Part shown: in pieces, positions 28,094 through 36,524 of the stretch | Position numbering within the stretch: the first letter of the stretch is position 1 | Layout of the letters: each line of letters begins with the position of its first letter | Assembly (NCBI GenBank): GCA_019637795.1 | Contig: JAHBUY010000003.1 | Span: forward strand, 195,409-259,408 | Origin: a bacterium | GTDB taxonomy: Bacteria; Desulfobacterota; Binatia; HRBIN30; CADEER01 | Reading direction: 5' to 3' | Length of the DNA: 64,000 nt | The notes under the pieces: generated by a model | Databases searched by the model: none | Seen by the model: the letters and a program-made list of their open reading frames with translations, nothing else | What the model was told of the DNA's origin: nothing | Made by a program: the position numbers and the translations under genes

Positions 28094-30019
28094 TTACGCG
28101 TAGCCGAGTCGTTCCATCGCCACTCGAAGTGACGCCGTGTCCAGCGCGGCAGCATAGCTGCCTTGCGGAGGCCCGGGCCCGTCGCCCAGCAGACCGCGGG
28201 CCCATCCGAGATCGGCCGTGGCCGCCAGATCGCGCAGCTCGCATGGATCCCGGTCGAGATCGAACAGCTCCTCCTTGCCACCCTGCCACAGCACATACTT
28301 CAGCGAGCGGGTGCGCACCGCGACCTTCGGCTCGGCGAACAACAGCGATTCACAGCGGACGACTCGGTCGTCCTCAGCCGACGCGTCGCTCAGTGCGATC
28401 GGCACGCCGTCGAGCCCGTGTGGGGCGCTCAGCCCAGCCAAGCGAAGCAGCGTCGGCGGCAGGTCCGCCAGCGAGACCAGCGAGCGGACCCGCCCGCCTC
28501 GCGGCACTCCCGGGCCAGCGAACATCAAGGGGACGTGCACGAGCTCGTCGTAGAATGTGTGACCGTGCTCGACACCGCCGTGCTCCCAGAACTCCTCGCC
28601 GTGATCGGACACCAGCGCGACGATCACCTCATCCGCGAGGCCAAGCGCGGTGAGCTCGTCGAACACCCGCCCGACCGCTGCGTCGACGGCGGCCACGCCG
28701 GCATCGTAGAGCGCGACGAGATCGGCCTTCTCGGTCGCGTTCAGGCGAATCTCACCGGCTCGCAATCGGGCAACGGCCTCGAACCGCTGGCCGAGCGGCC
28801 CTTCGTGTCGGATGTCCGAGAGGAGCGTATCGCCGCGGAACGATTTGTCGCCGGCGCAGCCGTACGGAGCGTGCGGATCGATGTAGTGCAGCCGCAGGAA
28901 GAATGGCTGCCCGTCCTCACGCCGGACGCTGGCGGCCCGGCGCAGGCGGCGGATCCCGACGTCGGACACGCGCGTGCCAGTGTCCACGGGACGAGAGCCG
29001 AGCATCCATTCGAGCGTGCGTCCGGCGAGGGTACCGCGGATGGCGACCATCGCCTCCGATTCGATCGACACGTTCTCGTAGCTGCTGAACCCGCGGCCGA
29101 GACCGTACTGCAGCGCGAGGTAGGGGTTGGACACCACGGCGCAAGTCCCGTATCCCGCGTCGGCGAACGCCTCCGCGAGCGTGCGCACGCCGGGGCGGAG
29201 AGGCGAACGGCCCATGAGGTCGAATCCGTTCACCGACTCGCCCGCGCCGTGGCGCGACGGATAGCGGCCGGTCAGGAACGATGCGACCGATGGCAGGGTC
29301 CAGGAGGACGTCGCGATCGCGGTGTCGCACACCGTTCCCCTCGCCGCGAGCGCGTCGAGGGATGGAGTCAGTCTGGTCGTCGCGCCGTACGCCCCGAGTC
29401 GGTCCGCTCGCAGCGTGTCGATCGAGATCAGCACCAGCGAGGGCTCGACGGCCCGACTGCGACGGTGCCGTGCTCCTTCTCGCCGTCGGGGTGCCCGGCG
29501 CAGCTCTGACATCAGGAACGCCACCGCGGGCAGCGTCAGCAGGAAGTTGACTGCCGCAACCACGGCGCCGGCCGTCGTAACCGCGACATCTGGCAGCCTG
29601 GCGACGAATTGACCGCCGGCAACTCCCGCACAGGCGAGCAGGACCACCCACACGGCCGTGGCGGCTCGCCGAGCCCACGCCTCTCCGTGGCGGGGCACGC
29701 GCGCGGCGCGCAACCCGGCGTCGAGCTGGCGGCGGAACGCCGCGGCCTCCACGCATCCGGCCGCGACCAGGCAGACGACCACCGCCGTCGCCGCCGTGGC
29801 GCCGCGGGAGGCGCCCAGTGCCCCCGTCCCGGCCGCCGATAGCGTTCCGAAGACGAGTGCGACCGGCGCGAGCGCGACGATGGGCACGCTGAGGTACAGC
29901 CAAACGTAGCGCGAGAGGTGAACGTAGGTATTCCGGCGTAACGCGCGCAGCGCGTCCGCGGCGCCGATGATCGTCGTCGCCGTGAGCGCGGCGAGAACGC
30001 CGTGCGCGATGTCGGTCAT
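28094..30019 (-). CDS. Membrane-anchored alkaline-phosphatase-superfamily enzyme (sulfatase-annotated, probable phosphotransferase)
   Basis: 641 aa. Residues 1-185 contain about five membrane helices; the catalytic domain (about 205-600) is outside. Metal ligands: S-I-D-T-L-R-A-D near 207 and S-D-H-G-E-E-F-W-E-H-G near 450, with H-Y-I-D-P-H-A-P-Y. The nucleophile segment is S-S-W-T-L-P-S-V, a Thr-type site, not the C/S-x-P-x-R needed for formylglycine, so sulfatase activity is doubtful. Thr-type membrane members include LtaS, OpgB and EptA, which move phosphoglycerol or phosphoethanolamine from lipids. The ATG overlaps the stop of the Lgt-like gene by four bases, so the two products are made together; both families can use phosphatidylglycerol. 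Confidence 0.82.
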   Translation of the reverse strand: MTDIAHGVLAALTATTIIGAADALRALRRNTYVHLSRYVWLYLSVPIVALAPVALVFGTLSAAGTGALGASRGATAATAVVVCLVAAGCVEAAAFRRQLDAGLRAARVPRHGEAWARRAATAVWVVLLACAGVAGGQFVARLPDVAVTTAGAVVAAVNFLLTLPAVAFLMSELRRAPRRREGARHRRSRAVEPSLVLISIDTLRADRLGAYGATTRLTPSLDALAARGTVCDTAIATSSWTLPSVASFLTGRYPSRHGAGESVNGFDLMGRSPLRPGVRTLAEAFADAGYGTCAVVSNPYLALQYGLGRGFSSYENVSIESEAMVAIRGTLAGRTLEWMLGSRPVDTGTRVSDVGIRRLRRAASVRREDGQPFFLRLHYIDPHAPYGCAGDKSFRGDTLLSDIRHEGPLGQRFEAVARLRAGEIRLNATEKADLVALYDAGVAAVDAAVGRVFDELTALGLADEVIVALVSDHGEEFWEHGGVEHGHTFYDELVHVPLMFAGPGVPRGGRVRSLVSLADLPPTLLRLAGLSAPHGLDGVPIALSDASAEDDRVVRCESLLFAEPKVAVRTRSLKYVLWQGGKEELFDLDRDPCELRDLAATADLGWARGLLGDGPGPPQGSYAAALDTASLRVAMERLGYA

Positions 30020-30828
30020 ACCACGCCACCGGCGGTGCCGCGCTCGGGCGGCGAGACGAGACGGGCGTGTCGTACGACGATGACGACCCCGACGAGAATG
30101 GAGCCGGCCGCCGCGACCGGCGCGAGGAGCTGATTGAGCGTGAGGAAATTCTCCCGCAACGGCTCGAGCACAGCCGTCGTCAGGAAGAACGACGCGAAGA
30201 ACGCGACCTGCAGCATGCCGAGCGGGGGCGAGCGTCGCTCCAGCCAGAGGAGGACGGCGAACGTGAATGCCGCGGCGCCGAGAAAATAGAGCTGCAGAGG
30301 CTGTACGGGTAGGGATGTCGCCGCGCCGGGCGGCACCCAACCTCGGGTGGCGTGGTACCAGAAGGCCCATGTGCCGCGCGGGAACCTGACCGCCCAGGGT
30401 AGGCTGCTCACCTGTCCGAAGCAGCAGCCGTTCATGAAGCAACCGAGTCGAATGAATACCACTGCCAGGGCGACCAGCGGAATGACGCGATCGCCGAAGC
30501 GGGTCCAGGGCAGGCCGAGCACGCGGCAGATCAAGGGCAGGGTCAGCGCCAGCGCGAGGATGCCGCCGGGGATGCGAAAGCCGTGCAGCGCGCCGCGAAC
30601 CGATGGTGGCACGTAGTCGTCGGCCGGGAACCAACTCGCCTCGGCGAGATAGAGCAGTCGCGATCCGAGAAGGATCGCCAGCACCACGCAGATCAGCGCG
30701 ACGAACGACCTGCCGAGTGGCAAGCTGACCACCGTCGCGCGCCGCAGCGCGGTCGCCACCCCAACTACAGCCGCGGCCGCCCAAGCGAGGAAGTAGACGG
30801 ACACGGCACCGAAAACCTGCGGATGCAT
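30016..30828 (-). CDS. Lgt-like prolipoprotein diacylglyceryl transferase family membrane protein
   Basis: 270 aa from the ATG at 30828; the longer frame begins within the sat-remnant junction and is rejected. Seven hydrophobic segments. Lgt-type features: H-G-F-R-I-P-G-G-I-L near residue 90, R-L-G-C-F-M-N-G-C-C-F-G near 125 (the Arg and Asn that contact phosphatidylglycerol), P-V-Q-P-L-Q-L-Y-F near 175, and E-P-L-R-E-N near 220. Lgt attaches diacylglyceryl to lipobox cysteines in the inner membrane. The double Cys in the central motif and the pairing with a phosphotransferase-like enzyme suggest a paralogue with another lipid-linked job rather than the housekeeping Lgt. It is the first gene of the four-gene minus-strand run ending at 22448. 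Confidence 0.78.
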   Translation of the reverse strand: MHPQVFGAVSVYFLAWAAAAVVGVATALRRATVVSLPLGRSFVALICVVLAILLGSRLLYLAEASWFPADDYVPPSVRGALHGFRIPGGILALALTLPLICRVLGLPWTRFGDRVIPLVALAVVFIRLGCFMNGCCFGQVSSLPWAVRFPRGTWAFWYHATRGWVPPGAATSLPVQPLQLYFLGAAAFTFAVLLWLERRSPPLGMLQVAFFASFFLTTAVLEPLRENFLTLNQLLAPVAAAGSILVGVVIVVRHARLVSPPERGTAGGVV

Positions 30829-30966
30829 TCGCGCGGGCTCCCCTGCGAGATCGAGCAGACTGTCTGCGAGGCCCACTAGCGGTTTAGGGGGGGGGGACCG
30901 CAATAGGGAATTCCCCGCATATCCGCGGGTCCATGTTCCGCATGGATGCGCTGCAGTCATTGCCCC

Positions 30967-31020
30967 CTGCGGCCGGAGATCACCAACCTCCTGATCGAGT
31001 ACTACCGCTCCAAGGCGTAG
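30967..31020 (+). pseudogene. Remnant of a second sat gene (last 17 codons)
   Basis: The frame reads L-R-P-E-I-T-N-L-L-I-E-Y-Y-R-S-K-A-stop, clearly the C-terminus of sat (L-R-P-E-I-A-D-I-L-I-D-Y-Y-R-G-K-G-A in the complete gene). Homology stops abruptly on the 5' side, about 70 bases from a run of ten G at 30887-30896. Like the intact sat, it is convergent to a copy of the phosphatase-superfamily gene, at almost the same distance (69 against 103 bases). The 261-base gap 30829-31089 contains only this remnant, the G run and a short ATATCCGCGG-type stretch. Confidence 0.85.
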
Positions 31021-31089
31021 ACGAAGGGCGAAGGCGACTCGCTTCCGTCCTTCCTCGTTGGTCTTTGATCCTCTCTCCGCGCCTTCGTC

Positions 31090-31908
31090 CTACCGCAGCT
31101 TCCCTTCCAGGAAGGGCACCTCGAAGACCTTCGCGTGCTGGATCGGGCCGTGCCCGATGTAGCCGTCCTCGCCGAACAGCTCGCCGTGGTCGGCGGTGAT
31201 GGTGACGTAGGTGTTGGCCGGCAGGAGATCGAAGAGCTGCTCGAACACGCCGTCGAGGTAGCGCACCGTGTCGATCTGCCGCGCCCGCAGCTCGGCGAGT
31301 TGCCGGGCGTCGAACGGCGCCGGACCGCTGGCCGAGTCCTCCAGGCGCTGCAGCGTGCCGTGCACACCCGACAGGCGCGGCCAGTGGCTCGGGTCCTCGC
31401 TCGGCCGCGCGAACGGGTAGTGCGTCTCGCCGACGTTCAACAGGTGGAAGGTCGGCCGGTCGTCGTCGAAGCGCAGCCGCGGCAGCATCGCCGCCATGTC
31501 GTTGTGGGTCGGCATCAGCGTGAAGCTGTCGAAGTCGTGCGCCAGCGGCGTCGCCGGGTTGAGCACCGGGAGCGAGACCAGCGCGTGCGCGCGGTAGCCG
31601 AGCCGCTGGCGCAGGAACGTCGGCAGCCACAGCGACGGCAGCAGGTCCTTGAAGGCGACCCCGTCGACCCCCAGCCGCTCGGCGTAGCGGGCGAAATCGC
31701 GCTTGTAGTACTCCGACGCGAACACCTGTCGCGGGCTGGCGTGCGGCAGCAGCCCCATCAGCAGGTTGAAGTGCGACGGGGACGTCCACGAGGCGTAGCT
31801 CCACCGCCGCTCCAGGGCGCCCAGCTTCTGCATCGTCAGCGGATCCGCCGCCACGAAGGCGTCGAAGCGGCAACTGTCGAGCACGATCAGCAGATAGTGG
31901 TTCGGCAT
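31090..31908 (-). CDS. Alkaline-phosphatase-superfamily (sulfatase-like) hydrolase, copy B
   Basis: 272 aa from the ATG at 31908. Same protein as copy A: L-D-S-C-R-F-D, W-T-S-P-S-H with the probable Thr nucleophile, and T-A-D-H-G-E-L-F-G-E-D-G-Y. The first 154 residues are encoded by DNA identical to copy A; the C-terminal 118 differ at a handful of positions (for example V-H-G-T-L-Q-R-L-E-D-S against L-H-G-T-L-Q-R-L-D-D-G). Both frames are intact, so both may be expressed. It faces the sat remnant on one side and the divergent BMP lipoprotein gene on the other. Confidence 0.85.
   Translation of the reverse strand: MPNHYLLIVLDSCRFDAFVAADPLTMQKLGALERRWSYASWTSPSHFNLLMGLLPHASPRQVFASEYYKRDFARYAERLGVDGVAFKDLLPSLWLPTFLRQRLGYRAHALVSLPVLNPATPLAHDFDSFTLMPTHNDMAAMLPRLRFDDDRPTFHLLNVGETHYPFARPSEDPSHWPRLSGVHGTLQRLEDSASGPAPFDARQLAELRARQIDTVRYLDGVFEQLFDLLPANTYVTITADHGELFGEDGYIGHGPIQHAKVFEVPFLEGKLR
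31445..31906 (-). repeat. 462-base block identical to 21937-22398 (copy B)
   Basis: Direct repeat of the block in copy A, 9.5 kb away, no mismatch. It ends at the second codon of the gene; upstream sequences are unrelated. Confidence 0.9.
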
Positions 31909-31999
31909 CCGCTGCACTAAACCACAGCCGGACGCTCCGAACACACCGGCGTCGCGCCTGCCTCTGTGCTCCGCGCGGCGAATTGGATAGGCTCCGCCA

Positions 32000-32974
32000 A
32001 TGCGCCGCCTGCTGCCGATCCTTCTTCTGCTGGTCGCGGCCTGCTCGCACTCCGAGCCGGCGCCGCCCGCCGACGCGCCGTTCAAGGTCGCGCTGCTCAG
32101 CCCCGGCCCGGTGAGCGACGCCGGCTGGAACGCCCTCGCCTACGAGGGGCTGCTGGCGATCAAGGCGCAGCTCGGCGCGGAGATCGCGCAGCTCGAGGTC
32201 CGCAACCCGGGCCAGTTCGAGGATGGATTCCGCGACTTCGCGGCCCGCGGCTTCAACCTGGTCTTCGGCCACGGCTTCGAGTTCCAGGACGCCGCGGCGG
32301 CGGTGGCGCCGGCGTTCCCCGATACCGTGTTCATCACCACCTCCGGGAACACCGTGCGGCCGAACGTCGCCCCGCTCCGCTTCATGCTCGAGGAGGCCAC
32401 CTATCTGGAGGGGATGCTGACGGCGGCGATGTCGAAGACCGGCAAGGCCGGCGCGGTCGGCGGCATGGCGATCCCGTCGGTGAAGAGCACCATCGTGGCG
32501 TACGAGGCTGGAGCCAAAGCGGTGCAACCGGACTTCCAGGTGATGACCAGCTACGTCGGCAACTGGGAGGACGTGGGCGCCGCCAAGGAAGCGGCGCTGG
32601 CGCTGGTCCGGCAGGGCGCCGATTTCCTCTTCCACAACGCCGACGCCGCCGGGCTGGGCGTCTTCCAGGCGGCGCAGCAGCAACAGGTGCTCGCGTTCGG
32701 CGCCAACAAGAACCAGAACGACATCGCGCCCGACGTGGTGCTGGCCAGCGCGGTGATCGACATCCCGCGCGGCTTCCTCACCGTCGCCCGCCAGGTGAAG
32801 GACCACACCTTCGTCGCCCGGATCGAGAAGCTGGGGATGCGCGATGGCGTGATCTCGCTGCAGTACAACGCCGCGCTCGCCGAGCGCATCCCGCCCGAGG
32901 TGAAGGCGAAGGTGGATGCGGCGCAGCAGGCGATCCTCGCCGGCACCCTCGTCCCGCCGAGCGCGGAATTCTGA
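32000..32974 (+). CDS. BMP-family nucleoside-binding lipoprotein of an ABC transporter
   Basis: 324 aa. Lipoprotein signal with lipobox V-A-A-C at residue 15. The mature part is a BMP/PnrA-type periplasmic binding protein: F-K-V-A-L-L-S-P-G-P-V-S-D-A-G-W-N near 30, G-F-R-D-F-A near 77, N-A-D-A-A-G-L-G near 214, and G-F-L-T-V-A near 256. These bind purine nucleosides. Start chosen at the ATG 26 codons before the first conserved strand, fitting the lipobox. The ATPase and two permeases follow on the same strand after an 86-base gap that contains a palindromic repeat element. Confidence 0.9.
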   Translation: MRRLLPILLLLVAACSHSEPAPPADAPFKVALLSPGPVSDAGWNALAYEGLLAIKAQLGAEIAQLEVRNPGQFEDGFRDFAARGFNLVFGHGFEFQDAAAAVAPAFPDTVFITTSGNTVRPNVAPLRFMLEEATYLEGMLTAAMSKTGKAGAVGGMAIPSVKSTIVAYEAGAKAVQPDFQVMTSYVGNWEDVGAAKEAALALVRQGADFLFHNADAAGLGVFQAAQQQQVLAFGANKNQNDIAPDVVLASAVIDIPRGFLTVARQVKDHTFVARIEKLGMRDGVISLQYNAALAERIPPEVKAKVDAAQQAILAGTLVPPSAEF

Positions 32975-32981
32975 CGCGCTC

Positions 32982-33056
32982 CACCGCAGAGGCGCGGAGA
33001 CGCAGAGACGCCATGGCCGACATGCGGGATCTCGGCGCCTCCGCGCCTCTGCAGTG
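32982..33056. repeat. CGCAGAG-type inverted repeat element inside the transporter operon
   Basis: The two 18-base arms (32982-32999 and 33039-33056) match at 17 positions as reverse complements, around a 39-base centre that begins with further CGCAGAG-like units. The right arm ends four bases before the ATG of the ATPase gene. The plan, two arms of 7-base CxCxGAG units around a variable centre, is the same as in the larger element at 53205-53378. Confidence 0.85.
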
Positions 33057-33060
33057 AAGC

Positions 33061-34569
33061 ATGGCCTGCGCGCTTGCCCTGCACGCGATCGCCAAGCGAT
33101 TCGGCGCCGTCGTGGCGCTCGACGGCGTCGATATCGAGGCGCGGCGCGGCGAGGTGCATGCGCTGCTGGGCGAGAATGGCGCCGGCAAGTCGACGCTGAT
33201 GAAGGTGGTCTACGGCCTCGTCGCGCCCGATGCCGGCGCCATGGCGGTCGATGGCACGCCGGTTCGCTTCGCCAGCCCGCTCGACGCCCGGCGTGCCGGC
33301 ATCGGCATGGTGCACCAGGAGTTCGCCCTGGTGGAGGCGCTGTCGGTGGCCGAAAACCTGGCGCTCGCCCTCAGCCCGCCCGGCGAGTGGCGCTGGCGGC
33401 GCGGCCGCGTCGTCGCGGCGGCGACGCGGCTGGCGGCGAGCATCGGCCTCGAGCTCGGCGATCTCGACGCGCCGGTCGGCACGCTGCCGGTCGGCCTGCG
33501 CCAGCGCATCGAAATCGTCAAGGCGCTGGCCGGCGAGACGCGCATCCTCATCCTCGACGAGCCCACCGCGGTGCTGACCCCGAGCGAGGTCGGGGCGTTG
33601 TTCGCCGTGCTGCGCCGCCTGCGCGCCGCCGGCACGGCGGTGCTCTTCATCACCCACAAGCTCGGCGAGGTGATGGCGATCGCCGACCGGATCACCGTCA
33701 TGCGCCACGGCCGGGTCGTGGGCGCCGCCGCGCGGGACGCGATCGACGAGCCGGCGCTCGCCCGCCTGATGATCGGCACGCTCAGCCGCGCCGACGAGGC
33801 GCCGCCGCCGCGCCGCGGCGACGGCACCGTGCAGCTCCGGATCGACCGGGTGCGCACCGGCGGCAGCGACGGCCGGCCCTGCCTGCGCGACGTCAGCCTC
33901 GCGGTGCACGCCGGCGAGATCGTCGGCATCGCCGGCGTCGACGGCAACGGACAGGAGGAGCTCTTCGAGGTCCTGACCGGGCTGCGTCCGGCCACCGGCG
34001 GCCGCATCGCGGTCGGCGGCGTGCCGCTGGAAGGCGCCGACCCGGCGGCGGCGATCGCCATCGGCATCGGCAGCATCCCCCCCGATCGACTGCGCCAGGG
34101 CGTGGTCGCCGACATGGCGATCGCCGACAACGCGTCGCTCAACGTCCGCCTGCTGCGCGCCGGCGGCCGCTTCCTGCGCGCCCGGACCCTGCGCCAGCGG
34201 GCGCGGTCGATGGTGGCGGCGTACGGCATCAAAGCCGGCGACCTCAACGCCCCGGCGCGCAGCCTGTCGGGCGGCAACATGCAGAAGCTGGTGATCGCCC
34301 GCGCGCTCGCCACCCAACCGCGGGTCATCGTCGCCGCCAATCCCACCCGCGGCCTCGACATCGCCGCCGCCGAGGCCGTGTACGCGGCGCTCCTGCAGGC
34401 GCTGGCGCGCGGCGCCGCCGTGGTGCTGATCTCGACCGATCTCGACGAAATCGTCGCGCGCGCCCACCGCGTCGCGGTGCTCTATCGCGGCGAGCTGAGC
34501 GCCCCGCTGGAACGCCCGTTTCCGCTGCAGCGACTGGGCCTCATGCTGGCCGGGAGCGCCGCGGCGTGA
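33061..34569 (+). CDS. ATP-binding protein of the nucleoside ABC transporter (two ATPase domains)
   Basis: 502 aa with two fused ABC domains, as in sugar and BMP-type nucleoside importers. First domain: Walker [10 protein letters not shown] near residue 38, a degenerate signature V-G-L-R-Q-R, and Walker B L-I-L-D-E-P-T near 160. Second domain: the Walker A position reads G-V-D-G-N-G-Q-E-E, lacking the Lys and Ser, so it is degenerate, but the signature L-S-G-G-N-M-Q is intact. This split pattern is normal for the family. The start codon lies four bases from a palindromic repeat and has no clear ribosome site. The next gene overlaps by four bases (GTGA). Confidence 0.93.
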   Translation: MACALALHAIAKRFGAVVALDGVDIEARRGEVHALLGENGAGKSTLMKVVYGLVAPDAGAMAVDGTPVRFASPLDARRAGIGMVHQEFALVEALSVAENLALALSPPGEWRWRRGRVVAAATRLAASIGLELGDLDAPVGTLPVGLRQRIEIVKALAGETRILILDEPTAVLTPSEVGALFAVLRRLRAAGTAVLFITHKLGEVMAIADRITVMRHGRVVGAAARDAIDEPALARLMIGTLSRADEAPPPRRGDGTVQLRIDRVRTGGSDGRPCLRDVSLAVHAGEIVGIAGVDGNGQEELFEVLTGLRPATGGRIAVGGVPLEGADPAAAIAIGIGSIPPDRLRQGVVADMAIADNASLNVRLLRAGGRFLRARTLRQRARSMVAAYGIKAGDLNAPARSLSGGNMQKLVIARALATQPRVIVAANPTRGLDIAAAEAVYAALLQALARGAAVVLISTDLDEIVARAHRVAVLYRGELSAPLERPFPLQRLGLMLAGSAAA

Positions 34570-35582
34570 GTCTCGATCGCCTCTGGCCGTCGCTGGCGGC
34601 GCTGGTGGTGGCGCTGGCCGGCAGCGCCCTGCTCATTGCGGTCGCCGGCGGCAACCCGCTGGTGGCGCTGAGCGCCCTCGGACGCGGCGCGTTCGGCAGC
34701 GCCGCGGCCTGGTCGGAGATCGGCGTGCGCGCCTGTCCCCTGCTGCTCACCGGGCTGGCGGTGGCGATCGCCTTCCGCGCCGGCATCTGGAACATCGGCG
34801 CCGAGGGACAGTTGCTGGCGGGCGCGGTCGTGGTCGCCTGGCTCGGCAGCCGGATCGGCGACTGGCCGCCCCTGGTGGCGAGCGCGACGGCGCTGACCGC
34901 CGCCGCGCTCGGCGGCGCGGCCTGGGCGGGCGTCGCCGGCGTGCTGCGCACGGCGCGCGGCATCGACGAGGTGATCAGCACGATCATGCTCAACTTCATC
35001 GCCCTCGGCCTGGTCGGCTGGCTCGTCCACGGCCCCCTGATGGAAGCCGCGGGCGCCTACCCGCAGACCGACGCCGTCGCCGCGGCGGTGCGCCTGCCGC
35101 GGTTGTTCGCCGGCTATCGCGTCCACGCCGGCCTCGGACTGGCGCTGCTCGCCGCCGCCGGCGCCGCCGTCTTGCTCTTCCGCACCGTGCTCGGGTTCGA
35201 AATGCGGGCCGCGGGCCTGAACCTGCTCGCGGCGCGGCTCGCCGGGCTGCGCACCACCGGCGCCCTGTTGAGCGCCCTGGCGCTCAGCGGCGCGCTCGCC
35301 GGCCTGGCCGGCGGCATCGAGGTCAGCGCCGTCACCTTCCGCCTCTACGACAACTTCTCGCCCGGCTACGGCTTCACGGCCATCGCCGTCGCGCTGCTCG
35401 GCCGCCTGCACCCGCTCGGCGTCGTCGCGGCCGCCGTCTTCTTCGCCGCCCTCGACGTCGGCTCGAGCGCCATGCAGAGCGCCGCCGGCGTCTCGGCGGT
35501 GCTCGTCTCCGCCGTGCAGGCGATCGTCATCCTCTCGTTGCTGGCGTTCGAGCGGCGCCGGCCGCTGGCGAGCGCCGGATGA
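34566..35582 (+). CDS. Permease 1 of the nucleoside ABC transporter
   Basis: 338 aa from a GTG overlapping the ATPase stop. About nine membrane helices. Family marks: [14 protein letters not shown] near residue 75 and the [13 protein letters not shown] cytoplasmic coupling loop near 130; later N-x-L-A-A-R-L-A-G. These are typical of BMP-associated inner-membrane subunits that heterodimerise with the product of the next gene. The next start overlaps the stop by four bases. Confidence 0.92.
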   Translation: MSLDRLWPSLAALVVALAGSALLIAVAGGNPLVALSALGRGAFGSAAAWSEIGVRACPLLLTGLAVAIAFRAGIWNIGAEGQLLAGAVVVAWLGSRIGDWPPLVASATALTAAALGGAAWAGVAGVLRTARGIDEVISTIMLNFIALGLVGWLVHGPLMEAAGAYPQTDAVAAAVRLPRLFAGYRVHAGLGLALLAAAGAAVLLFRTVLGFEMRAAGLNLLAARLAGLRTTGALLSALALSGALAGLAGGIEVSAVTFRLYDNFSPGYGFTAIAVALLGRLHPLGVVAAAVFFAALDVGSSAMQSAAGVSAVLVSAVQAIVILSLLAFERRRPLASAG

Positions 35583-36499
35583 CCGCCGACCTGCTCACCG
35601 CGCTCGTCGCGTCGACGATCACCATGGCGGTGCCGCTGCTGTTCGCGGCGCTCGGCGAGCTGATCGCCGAACGCGCCGGCGTCCTCAACATCGGCCTCGA
35701 GGGCATGCTGCTGAGCGGCGCCTTCGTCGCCCTCGTCGTCGCCTTGCTGAGCGGCTCGCCGGCGCTCGGCGCCGCCGGCGCGCTGGCGGTCGGCGCCGGC
35801 CTCGGCGGCGGCCTCGGCGTGTTCGTGGCGCGCTGGAACGCGAGCCAGGTGGTGGCCGGCACGGCGCTGAACCTGCTGGCGGCGGGGCTGACCGGCGTCG
35901 CCTATCGCGCCGTGTTCGGCGTCACCGGCGCGGCGCTGACGATCCCCGGGGCGCCGAGTTGGCGGCTGCCCGGCCTCGCCGCGCTGCCGGTGCTCGGTCC
36001 GTTCTTCGACCAGACGCTGATCGGCTACGCGGCGTTCGCCGCCGTGCCTCTGGTCGGCTGGGTCCTGGGCGGCACGCTGCCCGGACTGCGCCTGCGCATG
36101 GTGGGCGAGAATCCGTACGCGGCCGAGACGCAGGGGGTCGTCGTGGGGCGGGTGCGGGTGGCGGCGCTGGTGGTCTGCGGCATGCTCGCCGCCGCCGGCG
36201 GCGCGTATCTGTCGCTCGCCTACGCCAGGACCTTCGTCGAAGGCATGTCGGCGGGCCGCGGCTTCATCGCCCTCGCGATCGTCATCGTCGGCCGGCGCCA
36301 TCCGATCGGCGTCATGCTGGCGGCGCTCTTCTTCGGCTTCGCCACCGCCCTGCAGTTCCACTTCCAGGCGATGGGCCTGGCGGTGCCGTTCCAGTTCTTC
36401 CTCATCCTGCCCTACGTGCTGACCCTGCTGGTCCTCGCCGGCGGCATCGGCCGCGCCACCGCGCCGGCGGCGCTCGGCCAGCCGTACGAGCGCGCCTGA
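35579..36499 (+). CDS. Permease 2 of the nucleoside ABC transporter
   Basis: 306 aa, about eight membrane helices. Family marks: L-F-A-A-L-G-E-L-I-A-E-R-A-G-V-L-N-I-G-L-E-G near residue 20-42 and the coupling loop N-A-S-Q-V-V-A-G-T-A-L-N near 90. It completes the lipoprotein-ATPase-permease-permease set, so a purine nucleoside importer is the best reading. ATGA overlap with permease 1. It converges on sppA with only 25 bases between, leaving little room for a terminator. Confidence 0.92.
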   Translation: MTADLLTALVASTITMAVPLLFAALGELIAERAGVLNIGLEGMLLSGAFVALVVALLSGSPALGAAGALAVGAGLGGGLGVFVARWNASQVVAGTALNLLAAGLTGVAYRAVFGVTGAALTIPGAPSWRLPGLAALPVLGPFFDQTLIGYAAFAAVPLVGWVLGGTLPGLRLRMVGENPYAAETQGVVVGRVRVAALVVCGMLAAAGGAYLSLAYARTFVEGMSAGRGFIALAIVIVGRRHPIGVMLAALFFGFATALQFHFQAMGLAVPFQFFLILPYVLTLLVLAGGIGRATAPAALGQPYERA

Positions 36500-36524
36500 G
36501 GTGGCGACGCCCCGGCGCCTGGGG

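Noticed and set aside
28094..30019. Sulfatase activity for the alkaline-phosphatase-superfamily proteins
   Set aside because: The C/S-x-P-x-R formylglycine motif is missing; a Thr occupies the nucleophile place, as in phosphotransferases.
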